Source of the DNA: Globodera rostochiensis
Taxonomy: Eukaryota > Nematoda > Chromadorea > Rhabditida > Heteroderidae
Length of the DNA: 64,000 bases
Reading direction: 5' to 3'
Assembly (NCBI GenBank): GCA_018350325.1
Contig: JAEVLN010000015.1
Location: forward strand, 888,008 to 952,007
Both the position numbers and the translations under genes were made by a program. Below the pieces are notes generated by a model. That model was given only the letters and a program-made list of their open reading frames with translations. It did not search any database and had not been told where the DNA came from. Positions 22,357 to 36,900 of the stretch are shown here, piece after piece. Position 1 is the stretch's first letter; each line of letters begins with the position of its first letter.

Positions 22357-25300
22357 ATGAACAGCAAAGTTGGCTGTTCATGGCGCCAGCTCGAATTAAG
22401 AGGTCAACAAAATGCAGCGAAATCGAAGCAAATTTTTGGCGCATTATCTCCACCTCACAGCTTTGTAGTGGAGCGTGAAAATGACGGAAATTCGCTGCTT
22501 CGGTTTATGAAGGTTGTGGTGCCCGAATATCGGGAACTGATTCCGCCGCCATGTCTTTCCACCGGCTTTCGTCTCAACCAAACCCGGCACAATGCCCGAA
22601 TTCAGGGCACAGCAGAACCCATCGGTTGGTTTGTTCATGAGTTTGTTCAACAATTGGCTTAACAACTGTTTTGCCATCCCGTAGGTGTTACGGCTCCACG
22701 ACAATTTCGACAAAACTCGGAAACGACGATGGCACTGAACGCCTTCTCCGATTTGGTTGATATCATGCCAATCATCGGGGTTTTGTGGGGGGTTTCTGAT
22801 TCTGGCATTTGAAGGAGGCAATTGCGGAGATGGGCGCCGGCACCGACGACGCGGAGGCACAAGTGAGTGAAAGTGCCACTCGGCCTCCGTCCAAGCTGAC
22901 CGAACACTGCTCGCCGACTGTGGTGGGCAACAGCTTTCTATCCTTACCGCACCAAAACGCGGCTGTCGCTGCTGGCCCTTGTGACCAAAGGGTGAGGACA
23001 GAGCAACACAATGCGACGGGGGGAAACCCCGAACCGCAGCAGCAATTGGCACAACTGTCCGTCGAACAACAACAACAGCAGCAGCACCGTCATCGGTTTG
23101 GCATGAGTGTGGTCTACCGTCAGCAACAACCAAAGCTGCAGCAACAGCCTCTGGTGCCGATGGGCGGCATGAATCCGGCCGCCGGCAGAATGGCGATGGC
23201 ATGCGTTTTTTTAAAATCTAAACTGAATATTCCAGTCCCAGCCCATCAAACTCCCCAACTTTTTGAGAGTAAAAAAGTTTCAAGGCTTCGAAAAATGTTG
23301 CCCTGGGGCGTAACCAGTGATCTTCTGCCTTTTAAAGGCTTTAAAATGGTTCACAAACCGACCGCAGAAATATTTTTTGGAATTTGTCAATTAATTGGAG
23401 GTTTTTTGTTACGTTGTTAAAGCGTTATCATTTGACAGGACACTCCGCCGGGGCTTCGCCATTCTGCTAGTTCCGATGTGTTCAATTTTGTGCCAGATCA
23501 TTCCCCCTTTGACGGTGCACCAAACTTTGCCACTGTCTCCGCCAATCCGTACCAATCGCCAACTGGGGGCATAACACGTCGTCGGGGCCGAGGTCGAAGA
23601 GCGGGGAACGTCGGCGACCGACAGCCGTCAACCTCCTCATCCGTTGAGCATGAGGGCACGCCCGAGTCTCCGTCCGATTTTGGGACGCTCAGAAAGCATC
23701 GCGGGTCGGGTGAGCGGCGCTTAATTAGTCGACAACAATTAAATTTGATACTTAAAATTAAGGAACTCCCGGGCAACGAAGGGCGCGAAAACCCCGAAAA
23801 CCAATGAACATCGGCGGGTTCGACCCGCAGGAGGGCATTTCTCTTTCTCGTTCACCATACCAGAGCGCAGAAAGCCATTCAATAATGGGCCAACTTCCTC
23901 CACTTGCGGCCACTTCGTCCAATTACATTTCGCGTAAATTTTGGGTTGGTCTCCCAATGGGTGATTATGTTGTTGTGTTTTTAGCACAAATTGAAGAGGA
24001 CATTCGGTCCAAAATGATGACAGACTATGAAATGCACTTTTGCGAGTCGTCCTCGGATGATGAAATGGTTCGTCTACCCTTTCTTTTTTTTTGCGCATCA
24101 AAATTTCAATAGAAATGTCTAAAACGTGTAGGATCCGCCTCCACCGCCAAAAAATCTGGTGATGCCATCCAAAAGTACGCATGTTGATTGTGAGCCGAAA
24201 GTTCCGCCGTCCTCCGAGTTGGATTCTGCCGCTTCGGCCTGTGCAGTTGGTGCTGAAAGGCCGTCCCTGGACGGCGGTGGCGAGCGAAAGTGCGTGCCGC
24301 CGTCGGCGAAGTGCAGCATTCCCTCCGGGCATTCGAACGGCGAGCAGCAGCTAACGGACGTCGGCCGCGATCCATCCCAGAAAGCGCCGCTTTTGCAGGA
24401 GATCAAACACATCTCGACGGCTCCGTCTTCCGTCTCTTCGTCTCCCTCTTTATCGCAGCTAGGCGAACAAAGTGATCATCGAATTTCATTGGCAACGATC
24501 GTCAAGAGCGAGCTGGACACTGCGGGCTTTAAAAAAGCTGAGAGTGCAAAGTTAGGCGACATTTTCGACAATGAAGTTGGCACGACGAGCATTAAAATAG
24601 TAATGTTTTTCTAGCATTTGGCAAAATGGATGTCAAAGGTAAACAATGTGATTTTTTGTCAAAGAAAAAGGAAGCCGATTTGGACCGACTGAAACAGGCG
24701 AAAGATGTCCAAGCGCATGGCAATTTGGTTCTCAGCAAACTTTCATGTGCTGAACGCGCTGTACTACCGCCCAAGGAGCCCGCTGGCAAAAAGGACGGTG
24801 TTGAATTGGGCGCCAAGCGACCGGCGCTGGTGCTGAAGATCAAGAAGGAAGGTGCTTCGTCGTCGGCAGCGTCAACAAAACATTCGTCCTCCTCCTCCTC
24901 GCCGTCTTCCACCTCCTCCTCCTCTGCCGTCACTTCAGCAGCAGCAGTGTCCGTTCCACTACAACAACTACCACCCCAGCAGCAACAACAACAACAACAG
25001 CAGCAGCTGGATGAGCCGGTTGCGCGTCTGTCAAGCAGTGCAGCGCCGCCTTCAAAATACAAACAGCAACGGCAGCAGACAAAGAGGCCGGCGGGAAAGG
25101 ACGAAACGACGATGGCGGCTGTACCTGCAAAGAAGAAGCAGCGCAAAATGACAACCGATGCTGGAGAGGGACGGCCTACGTCCCCATCGCCTGCTGTTCA
25201 GCAGCAACAGCACCGTCCCCCGGCAGCAACGAACAGCAACACTGGCACTAAATGGGTTAAGGAGGGAGGAGGCGCCACGCCAGCAGCAAAAAGCAGCAGC

Positions 25301-26487
25301 TCTGGTGGCTCTCAGAAGAAAGAGCCGGTGCCCAATGTGATGAGCCAGATTACTGCTGCACCATTTCCGAACTTGAAAAACTTCAAGGTTGTTATTTATG
25401 TGCATGTGTTTGTGCATGGTAAATTTGGGAGGGGGTGGAGATGGTAAAAAAAGTTTGGTCGAGTGCCTGCTATCTGTGGTCCGTTCGTAAACGTTTTGAG
25501 CTATTGAGATACCCAAAGTGATCGAAAGTGCGGATCCGCCACCAGCTGCGAGCTGTGCTGCTGTCTCCCAACACGCTCCGAATAAGGCAGGAGTCGAACA
25601 TCAACAACAACAACAAAGTGGACAAACCAGCGACAAGACTTTACGCAACAAATTCGGCCTGTTCAAATCCGCAGATCATTTTGTTGAACAGCGTCGTTCC
25701 GGGGGAGGGGCGAAACAAACGGCGAAAGGGGCGGGACATGCAGCCACGCACTACCAATACAGCGACAAATTTGCGGCAAGTGTTGGTGGTGGTGGTGGTG
25801 GCGGCGGCGGTGGTGTTTTTCAATCGCACAATTTGTACAACAACAGACAACGGGCACAGAAGCAGCAAATGGGCGGAGGAAGAAGACACGGAGGCAATTC
25901 GGAAATGTCCAGAAAGCACGGGCCACCGGCACCATCCGCAACGTGAATTGGAATTTTATTTTTCGGCTAAATTTTTTCGCTTTTTGTTCAGGCGACCATT
26001 GCCCCCCTCCGCTTCGTCCGCAGCAGTCGGCCATCGTTTCACTCTTCAGTTTCAGCAGCACCCTCGCGACATTGCACCGTCCCACCACCAACCACTTCCG
26101 CCACCCCTGCAGCATTTCCCTCCTCAACAACAACAACAACAGCAGCAGCAACAACAACAATTTCAGCAACAACAATTTAGCGTCGGTTGGCAACCAATAC
26201 AACAACCATCTGCCGGAGAATTTTTTCAACAGCAGCAACATCACACTTTTTTGCCTCCACAGCAGCAACAACAACAGCGACTTGATTGGTTTGGCCAAAC
26301 ACATGACCAAGCAGAGCAGCAGCAGCAGCGACAGCCCGTGGTGGGTCACTCGGCCGTACGGACAGGTCAGACCCGAGCGACAGAAAGGCAGGGGACCACC
26401 AATGGCAGTGCCAACTGCAGGGAGGAAGACCGGACGGACAACTCGCCTTCGGCCGGCAACGGCCTTCAGATTGTAGACGACGAATAA
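22357..26487 (+). CDS. Large disordered Gln/Ser/Asn-rich protein, probably nuclear, unidentified
   Basis: At least eight exons with GT-AG borders build one long protein: 22357-22624, 22685-22783, 22818-23211, 23440-23710, pieces at 23990-24063 and 24132-24596, a long one from 24618 to about 25386, then 25513-25945 and 25993-26487. The N-terminal 120 residues are the most ordered part (VPEYRELIPPPCLSTGFRL; FSDLVDIMPIIGEAIAEM). Then come an RGRGRR patch, an acidic SSSDDE plus poly-Pro motif, a Lys-rich segment with KKKQRK (possible nuclear signal), Ser and Gln tracts, a Gly tract at 25790-25812 and a Gln-rich tail ending IVDDE. Composition suggests a chromatin, transcription or RNA-granule factor, but no domain was recognised. 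Exon borders in the middle are approximate. Confidence 0.65.
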
Positions 26488-27073
26488 TAAATCTAACTAA
26501 TTAAAAAGACCCACTAAGATTATGGAGAGCTACATAGTATTTATTGTACAAATTTTGCTTCTCATTTTGGATTTTTTCTGACATCTGAGTTTTTTTGCCT
26601 AGCATCAAATGTGTGTATTTGTGCGTAAAAAACCAAATTGCCTTATATTGATAAATTTCAATCGACTAAAATGCGCCTCTAACCTAAAAGAAGACCTTTT
26701 GGGAAACGCCGCCACAAAAGCTCTCTCCCAACCATTTGACGTTAAATGAAAGTGAAATGGAAAAGCTCGACTCGACGTGCAGCACAAAAGCGAGTTTATT
26801 GCATGCATTGTACAAGAACACATATACTAGCCTTGTCAAGTGAAAGGAGATCACAACGAATTTGCTAATGCGAATGAATTCCGGAGGTTTTGTTTAGTTA
26901 AGCTCCGAACATCGGGGGTGTTCATTATGGGCATGATTGTTTGTGTGGGCAGACAGATGTACAAATTGTGGTACAGTAATTAGATAAGGAAGAGATCTGT
27001 TAAATGTACGGTTTAAGGCCTATAGTAAAATAAAATTTTGGGCTTCTCCCAATTGATAGTTTTGATTGTCAGC
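26488..27073. other. Convergent 3' region, nothing recognised
   Basis: AT-rich sequence lies between the stop codons of two convergent genes. An AATAAA overlaps the stop of the Q-rich gene (26486-26491). Confidence 0.55.
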
Positions 27074-30000
27074 TTATTGGGTTGCCTCGAACACTTCGTC
27101 CTCCTCGAGAGACTGTAGCTGTAGCTGAACAGTTGTCGTCAAAGAGAAGTCGACTGTTTTAGGTTCTTCGGATGAATTTGTAGCAGCAGCTTTTTGATCC
27201 GTTGGAGAAGCACTGGGAGACTTCCATTGTGCCGGGGAGTTACTGGACGACTTGATCTTGTTGATTATGGACTCGGGAAAGTCTGCTGAAAAGTTCACGA
27301 TTAACAAAGAGAAACTGATTTGATTCGATTCGGTTCACCTTCATCGTCCGCGCCGGCCTCCTCCTCCTCATCATCATCAACAATTCTGTTCAGAAAGTCC
27401 ACTGAACGACAATGTTTTGGCGGAATCCGAGACAGCTGCGCGGCAATGTCCACCTTTTCAAATAAGCAATTGTTGGAGGAAAGTTAAGCGTTCACAATTT
27501 ACTCACAATGGAACCGCCGTGGAAGTTATTGCGAGAATCCGGACGATAAACACTGCCGGAACGGAGCCGATCATGCCATTTTTCGTGACTAATCAGCGTC
27601 TTCAGATGCGCGCTGGTCATGACCAAATTCGGCACAATTTCTGCTGCGTAGCGATAACCCGAACTCTGAACCGAGCACTAATTGGGTTAATTATATGATG
27701 TCATTAAAAGTAGTCACCTTAATCGTCTCAAATTTGGCAAAATCCATGGTCAAAAAGGCGGCAATTGGTGGACGCAGGTAATTGCAGTACGGCGCCTTCT
27801 TCACCATTTCCAACTGGCGAACACTGGACACAAAAGCCAGGCGATCCTAAAGCAAATTTTTGAGAGATTAATCGAACAGTTAACAATTAATATTTTGCCT
27901 GAATTTCTTGTCCCGTCAAAATACGCAATTTGGTTGACCACGGGTTCAGTGCCCTCAGCTGCGCCCAGACGCCGCTGACCGAGTCGCCATAATTGTGAAA
28001 ATCTTTGTCATCCGCCGAGCTGACATCCACGGCAATGACCGTCCGAGCGCCAAAAGATCTTTAAAATTAGACAAATTCTTGAGAACAAAAAACAGCCCCA
28101 CTCTCGACCCGACCTCATAACATCAGCCGGAAGATTGTTCACATAACCCCCATCGAGCAAATAATGACCTGCACAAATTTGTAAGCAAAGCTATCAAAAG
28201 CAGCACAAAAAGCCGTCAGTCATTCGGCAACCACTGAACTGACCGTCTTCAGAATCACAAATTGGCGGCAGCCAAACAGCCAATGACATCGACGCCCGCA
28301 CATAACGCCAGAGAGGGCCTGACAATTTGAGGGGGAAGGAATTGGGCTAATCTCAGCACATTTAGAAAGGAATTACACGTAATTAGTAAATGAAAATGAC
28401 TGATTGGGCAAATTGGAAAATATAACAGTCAAAACTAACCGGTGCGATGAACGCGCATTTCGGAATCACTGCAAATAAATGTTTGGGGTGCTGAACAATT
28501 AAACAAATTATACTCCCACTCACGTGATGTCCGTGGTGACGCAAAAATACGGCAGCCAAAGGTCCTCAATGTGCTTTTCGTCGAACAGTTCCATCAGCAA
28601 ACTGTTGAAGTGGGAGCCGGTGAACCTGGCCACGTACCCATAAGTGAAGTCCTGTCGCATCAAACAGGTGGATCAAATTAATTTTAGGCAATCAGTACAA
28701 TTGAAAACCAACCGCACCATAAGTGCCTTCCAAACGGAGCCCATTCCCTGAAAAAAACGCACACACATTCTTCTCCAAATCTCAAATCTGCTTCTGCCAC
28801 CTTCATACCATAAACCAAAAGTGCGTCTTGTGCTCGAAGCCGTCCTGTTCGTACGGATTGCTTGCCAACACTCCGCCAACCAACGAGCCGATGGACGTCC
28901 CGCCGATCATGTCAATTGGGACGCCGTTTTGACGCAGAGCTCTTTTTTAAAAGTAAATGCTAATGAGTGGGAGGGGGGGGGGGAAGCAGTTCAAATGAAA
29001 AAGCCACCTTATCACTCCAACATGGGCGGCACCGCTAAAAAATTGAAACAATTTCAGTCAATTTTTTTTTCCAAAATTTGTGATCCGTTTACCGTGCTCC
29101 GCCACCGCCCAACACCAAGCCGACAGCGTTGCCAGAAATAATACGGCCAAGCCGAGCAAAATCGCCGTGGATATCAACAGAGAACGGGAAAACATTGGAC
29201 TCGTAAAACTCCAAAATTTGATGTTCGTTATTCTTAAAAGATAAAAAGTAGACGACGAGTGAGTGAGTGAGTCGTCCCGGTCGCTTGAGAAGCCAAGCTT
29301 ATTTTGTATTACCCCGGGATTGTTCACGCCCGCGAACATTCTGTCGGGAGCACGAACGTGGTAATGACCGGAGAACCAAGAGCCTTTTAGCCATTCAAAT
29401 GTCCCTAAACAAAACATTGGAATTCCATTTACAAAAGCGCCTTTTTTCTATTCCCGAAGAGCAGCCAAAAAGAAGCAAAACATGGGCAAAAACCTTTTGG
29501 ACAAAACACGTCATGTCGCCACAGAAGAACGAGCTCTTTGCGCGACCGAAGTCCATCATGACTCATTTTCAGATGGTCATCAATCTGACAACAGAATGCA
29601 ACTCATCAGGCCTTTCAGCAAGTGCAATGGCACACAGCTGCCCCTGGGCCTCAACTCACTCACCACGTGCTTTTCCGGTGGCATTTTGTCACCAAATGCG
29701 ACAACAAGAATTGCGTCCGCTTGTCGCAGACAGCGCCGAGTCCAGTTTGTCGCCGTGTAATCGCACTCGTAAAGCAGCAATTGGAAAGTGTCCTCCTGAG
29801 CATTCAGCCAATGCATAAGGCGAAAGTCGGCATCCCTGCGACACAAAAATATCACAAATAAAAATCAGCTTTAATGTGTCTCTTAATTCATTTCATGCCT
29901 TTCCATAACGGACTCCACACCAAGGCGTTCAATCACAGACTTGCTGCTAAGCCGAAGCACGCGCGTTGTTGCACTTAGGGCATGGTAAAGCTCGCAGGTA

Positions 30001-33000
30001 AACGAGACCAAAGGGACGTCCGTGGACGCCGGGAACACCGCAATTGTGTGCAAGTTCTTAAGCGGGAGAGCAAAGGCCACTCATTCCAGCAGCTCAACAC
30101 GTAATCCAAACCCTTTGGGTCAACGGGTCGGACGACGGGTGACTGATGGTGGGGAAGTGACTTCGCCCGGCGTAATACTGACCAAGCAGACGAACAAGAC
30201 GGAAGCCAACTTGGGGGTACTGAAATATAAATAATACAGCGGATGAGACGGTTGTTGGATTACTAATTGCATAGATTCAACAGGTACATCAAAAAATCAA
30301 GCATAGTGAAGCATTTTTTGGACTATTTTCCCCGCTGTGCGTTCAAGCATGGCTTACCTGCATCTTCACAAAGTTCAGCAACCCCTCGGGAATTCGGGCA
30401 AGTTGCGAATAACGAACAGCCAACACTAGGCCAAATTAATACGTTCAGTTTTGAGTTTCTAACATGCCAATGCACTCACCTGTTGTCGCTCTCGGATTAT
30501 GCTGCAACACATCCACCAGTCCCAACACGTCGCCCTTCCCGAATTCTTCAATTGCAACTTTGTGGGAAACTGAACGCAGTCGTCCGCTGAGCACCATAAA
30601 GAACGATTCAGAGAAATCGCCTTGTCTTAAAATGGTACCCAGTTACAGCCCCAACAATTGCCAGAGAAGCCAAGCCAAGTCACCTGTAAACAGCCTCACC
30701 AGAATCCAACAGCACCCAACCGAGCGCAAAATCAACGGCACGGACAAAGGGGGAAACGCGACGTAAGACCGAGTAAGCAATCGGCAGAATGGCTGACGGG
30801 CGATGCTCAATCAGACGATCAACGTCCCCTTTCTCAATCAGAGCAACCACACATTGGCATGCACCCTTGACCGTGTAGAAAGCGGGTTCTTCCGTCAAAA
30901 TCTGAAAGTTGTCTTTTGGGAAAAAATGCATAATAACGGACTGAATGAGAAAAGCTGCCAACCTGAAGGCCTCCGATGAGCTCTTTGGGATGGATTAAAG
31001 CAGTCCACGCGTCCTGCCCGCTGTCCTCGAACGCAGTGAAGCGGGCCTGTTGCGTAAGCTTCAGCATGCCCGAGACGACAACGCCCAGCGCGGGCGGATT
31101 CTCGGAGTTGCCCTCCTCGAACAACGACTGATTCTCCTCCAAATACACCAATTTAACAAATGGTCGGATCAGCTCCAGAGCATCGTCTCCAGAAAGGCAC
31201 AATGCTTCGCTGTAATAGCTGACGGCGAGTTCAATTTGTTGCTCATGCTTTGGCTGCTGCTGCTCCACTTCTGTCGACATCCGTTTCAGTCTGGGTTTAG
31301 TCAAAGAGCAGGCTGCTTTCAGAGACTGTCCGCGCGACTTCACCCGAAGCTTTTCTGATGACGGTGCCAAGCGCTTAAAGTAGCCAAATTGTTGCACTGA
31401 TTGTGTGCTCCGTGTGCTTCATCCAATTCCACCTTATTAATGAGCTCCTCCCCAAGGCCCATCTGCTGATGGAGCGTGGTCAGCACAACGTGCAGCAGTC
31501 GGGTGGCGATGATTTGAATTGGGCGAACCCATGCGGCCGTGTTCGGGTCCTGTTTGTAACAGTTGTAGAAATTGAGCAGCGAATACTTGGCCAAACGTGT
31601 CCGAACAGCCGCTCGTAATGTCACCGTTTTCAGAACAGACGGATTGCCCTAAAAGTGTGGAATTTGGACGCCATCGCGCACTCTGCTAATTTGTAAGACA
31701 AACCATCAAAATGTCAATGAGTGAAAGAGGACTGAAAAAGAAGTCGCCCGGCTCAATTCTTCGCACATGAATTGGCTTATCGCTAGCATCCGGCGACTTA
31801 AATAGAGAACTCAATTAGTCTAAAGATGGCCAGAAGCAAAACAAATATAATAAAAAAATCAGCATTTGTAAAACTGTGGTGATTTTATGACATTCTTTAA
31901 ACGAAGTGGAATTGGCAGTAAATACAGGCTGTTTCCAGAAAAAAATATCGCAGGAGGGAACATAAAACTTCATAAATATAAAAGATTTTCACTTTAATAC
32001 ATTTTTCCCTACTTTTGAAGGGGGGGGGGGGGGGGTTGTAGCCCAAGTAAGCCCCCCCCCCTCTCCCAATACGGCTTTTGCTTATGCAGTTTAACATGGA
32101 GAGTTTGTCTTACCGTGATGTAAACAGAAAGACAGCCTTCCAAAGTGACGAATATTGCATCATCTGTACACAAAAGGGGGTTTTTGTTTTGAAAAGTGCC
32201 ACCGTTTTTAAAAGCATAAATCACAAAAGTTTCTTTTTATAAAATTTTCGTAAAATTTGAGGTGTTTTATTTATGCCCATTCGAAGGGCCAATTTCTGCC
32301 TTTTGTGTGCACTAATAATGACAAAATGTTTAAAGACCAGGATCGCCCGGCTTCATGACAACTTCTCTTGGTTCAATTATGAACACTTGAATGTCCGACT
32401 GGTTAATGTCACAGCTCGGTGGAAAGCCAAGAATTCTGGTAGAAGAAATGTTTTTTGGTTTTTCATCTTCTCTTTTTTTTGTATACAAACCGAAGATTTT
32501 GCCGAAGAAATGTCAGAGGTTTAAAACGATCATCCTAAAAAAAATTAGTTTTGAAAAACAACAACAAAAAAATTTTGAAAAACAAACCGGAATTTCGGGC
32601 AGCGGATTTGGTTCAAAAAATTCATTGGGCGGTTTTGGAAGCGCCTCTCGATTCACTCCGATGGACCTTTGACGCCGGTACACGTCTTTGTAGCGAAAAA
32701 GACTTTAAAAAGGAGGCACAACCTTTTGCAAACGCGTCCAAAACCCAAACAGAATGAACCTTTTGGCCACATTTGCCACTTGTGACGGAATGTGATGGTC
32801 ATTGACCGTCGAATGACGTCGCTGGAGCAGCTGCGGAATATCGACCATGCTTAAGGACTTTCGTCGAACAAACGACGAATATATACTCTAAAAGCAATTT
32901 TGATCAAGAATTAGGCTAAACATTAAGCATTCATTCATTGATCAGTTAGCACCTTGAAAACATTCGGATTGGATTGATTTGCGTCCGTAGAAAGTTGGGC

Positions 33001-33198
33001 GCCTTCAGCCGACTCCTTTTCTGTTGATGGTGCGGGTGAACTGCCTGTGAAAGTGCAATTAGAAAATTGTCAATTTGTAAATAAAATCGTGCACATTTTA
33101 GAAATTGTTGTTCTATACTTACTTTGACCAGTTCGAAGGCAAAAAACGCAAAGCACAATGGTGGCCAACACAATTGTCAAGACTATTAGCCATAACAT
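27074..33198 (-). CDS. Neuropathy target esterase-like lysophospholipase (PNPLA6/7 family)
   Basis: This is an ER-anchored serine hydrolase that removes fatty acids from phosphatidylcholine and lysophospholipids. The ATG at 33198 opens a membrane anchor ([19 protein letters not shown]). Three cyclic-nucleotide-binding-like regions follow: about 32100-31690, about 31300-30900 and 30620-30480, with [14 protein letters not shown]. Then come [17 protein letters not shown] and the patatin domain: [10 protein letters not shown] joined across an intron to GAAHVGVIR (29090 to 29005), the nucleophile GTSIGS (28900), [15 protein letters not shown] and the dyad aspartate in [11 protein letters not shown] (28150). 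The order matches NTE. The tail (27074-27307) is Ser/Glu-rich and unlike the mammalian end. Some N-terminal exons (32200-32900) were read with less certainty. All catalytic residues are present. Confidence 0.93.
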
Positions 33199-33987
33199 TA
33201 TAATTCCAATAAATCTGAATTCAAATAATTGTTCAAATTCCAGCAATTAAAAAAAGAGAAAATATATGCAGCAAACATAAAACAAAAATCTGCCGATTGG
33301 CGATTGTCGACACCGCCGATCGGATCTCTCCGATAATTATAATTTTAAAACACAAAAACAATTATTATAAACGTGGGAACAAGCGACTTCTTCTTTACTG
33401 ATTGCTGCAAAAGATGAAGTTTGCCTTGATTGTGAAGACGAACAAGCATATAATTGCTACTCAACGGTTGGGAAGGAATGAAGTGGGGGGGGGGGGGCTA
33501 ACAAAGATATGACGAACCCCGTTGGATTTCAGCCATAAAGCAAAAGGGAAAGAAACCACATCCAATCGATTAAAAAAGGGGATTTCCTTCAGACAACAAT
33601 AGATAGGGCTAGTTGCTTTGTAACTAACAAATAAGTTTTGAGTAGAGTAGGCCGGGACCGGGCATTTTTGTGAAAAATCTGGACGGGGAAAACTCAATTT
33701 AAGCTATTTGAAAATGTGGGGTTGCCCCATTAGCGACTTTAACAATTAATATTTAAAAGGATTCATTAATGGTTTTTGTTTTTTTTTCACGAGCGTGAGT
33801 TTGAAAATTAGTAAATGGATCACTTTATCCCAAAATTGAAGCCTCATTTATCAGTATATTTATTCAATGGTTTTAACTAATTGTGCTCTACATAAAATGG
33901 GTATTGTTTTAGAAAGCCAAATAGCAGCACGTGGGAAACGGTTAAACACTCAATCATCATATGCACAAAATGTGTGTCCGTACGTAC
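33199..33987. other. Intergenic stretch, no gene seen
   Basis: It is AT-rich with a run of 13 G at 33485-33497. It lies between the NTE start and the BUB1 stop on the same strand. Confidence 0.55.
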
Positions 33988-36900
33988 TCATTCTCTCTGC
34001 TTGGCAAAGGCGTTGAATCGTTCAAGCGCTTTCTTCCACTCTAAAGGTTCAACTTTCACCGCTTCTGTCAGTCGATCCTCCATGCATCGCAACGCGCTTG
34101 ACCACTTTGGCAACTGTTTGCAATCGGGAATGTTCAGGAACTGCTCGAACAGTTGCGTCCATAGGTCATACAGTGCCATGCGCCTAAAATGGAACATTTT
34201 GAAAGTCTTTCCGATCCACCCGCACAGTGCGCATTGTCCAAAACGCACCTCTTCAATTGTTTCACCGGGACGATCTTGTCCGTATGTGAATATTTGAAGG
34301 TCACCAAATATTCGCCCTTCATCATCACGTACATTGTAGCACAGAAACCGTAAAAGTCCGTCTGGAAAGTCCACGGCATTCCCATCTATAATAGAAAATT
34401 TTAAAAAAAGTATCTTTATTTAAAGCATTGAAAGCGTCCACTCACCTTCATTTCAACACAGTCAAAGTTCTCCGTGCCAGCTTTTCCAACAAATTCGATC
34501 CCCTTGAACTGGTCCATGTCGATGGAACGGCCCCAATCGATCAATTTCAGCACTGGAGTGTTCATCAACTCTTCCAAAGAGGCACGATCATTTAGTGAAC
34601 TGTACAGAAAATGTTAATTAAAAAGAAGAAGCTTAAACAATTTTGAATTTTCCTAACCGGTAAATGACAAACCGATTTTGATGCTCAACTTTATTATTAT
34701 ATTAGCATTGTACTATACAATAGCAACAAAGAAACATACGACGTCAGCAAAATCACATTGTCCGGCTTGACGTCCGCGTGTATTATGTTGGCCATCTGGT
34801 GAACCTGCTGCAGCGCACGTGCTAACTGAATGCCGAAGAAAGTGGCGAGAAGGCCGCTCATCTCAGCGCCCTGCCTTCTATAAACATTGCTCAAATCCTT
34901 TAGAGTTTTGTTGCAAAACAATTAAAAATGCCAATAATGCACAGATCCTTGCCAATAGTGTTCCGTTGGGATAAAAATCGTAGACAATGGCACTCGCATT
35001 TTTAAAAATGTACGCGTCCCGCACTTCCATCAGATAGGCAACAAATTTCGACGGAACGCGTTGCTTAAGCACAGAGCAAATGTAAACCTCCCATGGACAT
35101 GCTGGAGCCTCGTACTAAAATTTTTTCGCTTTTCAAAAAAGGGAAAAAACGAAAATATTCGACCTTAATGGCATAGGCCTGGCAGTTTTCTCGCGAGATT
35201 GCCTTGTAAACGCGGGCAAAACCGCCTTGGCCCAACAGCTTTTCGACGTAAAACGACTCGCCACCCAAATCGGTCGCTCTGTTCACTTCAATGCGCGGGC
35301 ATTTTTCATACTAAACCAATCAAATTATTTTTGCCGATTAAATAAGTAAAAATGTGGCATTCTAACGGTCGATTTTAGGTGCTCGTAGAAAAAAAGGATA
35401 AAAATAGCCCCCCCCACTCGTTAAAATGACTTTCTTTTTGGAATTACCAGAAAGTCATGGCACTCCACCATTACATGTGCTGCTCGAAGAACCCTTTTGC
35501 GCTTCTCTTCATCCCACGGGTTCTCCGTTCCGGTCTTGATTTTTTCACTAAGCAATATTAACACGGTTTTTAGCATCTTTATTAATTAGAAAACACAGCA
35601 ACTCACATAACAGTGCCCAAATGGGTGCCGTCGGGATTGAAATGGGTTTCCGGTGGCTGTGCCAAAACTTCCGACGACTGTGCGGCGTTGTTTTGCGGCA
35701 GTTGTTGCGGCATCGGTTCGGGCTGAATGTGAGGAGCATTCGAAGCCGGACATGGCGAGGTTAGCGCCTGACGCTGTTTCTTCCGATAGGGCGAGACGAA
35801 TGAATTCTCCTTCTCCTCTTCCTCCGTTTCTTCCGCAATGGTCGAGGCGATTTTCAGAGGCGGCATTGCTTTCAAAATGTCATTGCCCGACTTCCTTGGC
35901 TGAATTGAGACACAAATTAGTGCGGATAGGCGCACATCAAAACTAGAGACCGAAACCAGAACAAACAAATGGTTGGCAATATTTGGTTTTTCGAAAATTT
36001 GACCAAACAAATTTGGACCAAATATTTGGTTTATTATTTGTATAAATATTCCAAATATTTGTATTTGGTCCGGTCTCCAATCATAACTCGTTTTGTATTA
36101 TATTACAAACCCCGACAATTTGATTTGTTGAAAGCTTTTCGGAATGCGTTGGGAAATCGCCCGCCTTAACAAAAAGGAGGGATTAATAAAAATGCAAAAA
36201 AAAACATTTTGCATATTGCCCTTTTCAGTCTGACCAACCAAGCTGAGTCGTCGCTGCAATTTGGAGCCTCCAACATCGGACACCGGCGCGAACAATTCGC
36301 CAATCCGATCGTTCCGGGATGGTGTCGGCGGTTCCATTATTAGTCCGTCGTCGTCGTCCATTTCCATTAATAGCGGGTCGAATGCACAAAATGCAACCGA
36401 ACGTCGCGGCGTCGACGTGAAAACGTTGGGCGCAAACTTTCCATGTGCCCCCGACAACGTAATATCGTCGACATCGCCACAGAGCTGAAAATCTGGATAT
36501 TATAAAGCCAAAACAAAACAAAAAAAGAAGCTGCTCTCACCATCGATTGTAACGGTTGTGGCTCTTTGCCGGTAACATGGCCCAAAAGTTGCACATCGTC
36601 TTCAACTGACATGAACGACGGCTGCACGACGGCGACTTCTTTTTGTTTTGACGGCTCAATTTGGCGAGTAATGGTCGGTTCGCGGTATACAGAGAAGTCT
36701 TCCCTGGAACTCGGCGGCTTCTCCCGCTCACTTTCCGCCCTTTCGTCGCTGATCACTGCGCTTTTGGGTTGTGTTGCAGCAGTTGAAGTGCTGGCAGCAG
36801 CCCCTCGCATTTGCTTTGCAGCAGCGGGGTTTTCGGAGTTTTTTTGTTGTTGCTTGGCGACTTCGGTCAGCGCGACCAAAGTTGTTGGGTCTTGAAAAAT

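Noticed and set aside
25528..26349. Alternative frames over the Gln/Asn tracts, including a Leu-rich antisense frame
   Set aside because: CAG/CAA runs stay open in several frames. Splice phase at 25945/25993 supports the Gln frame ending IVDDE.
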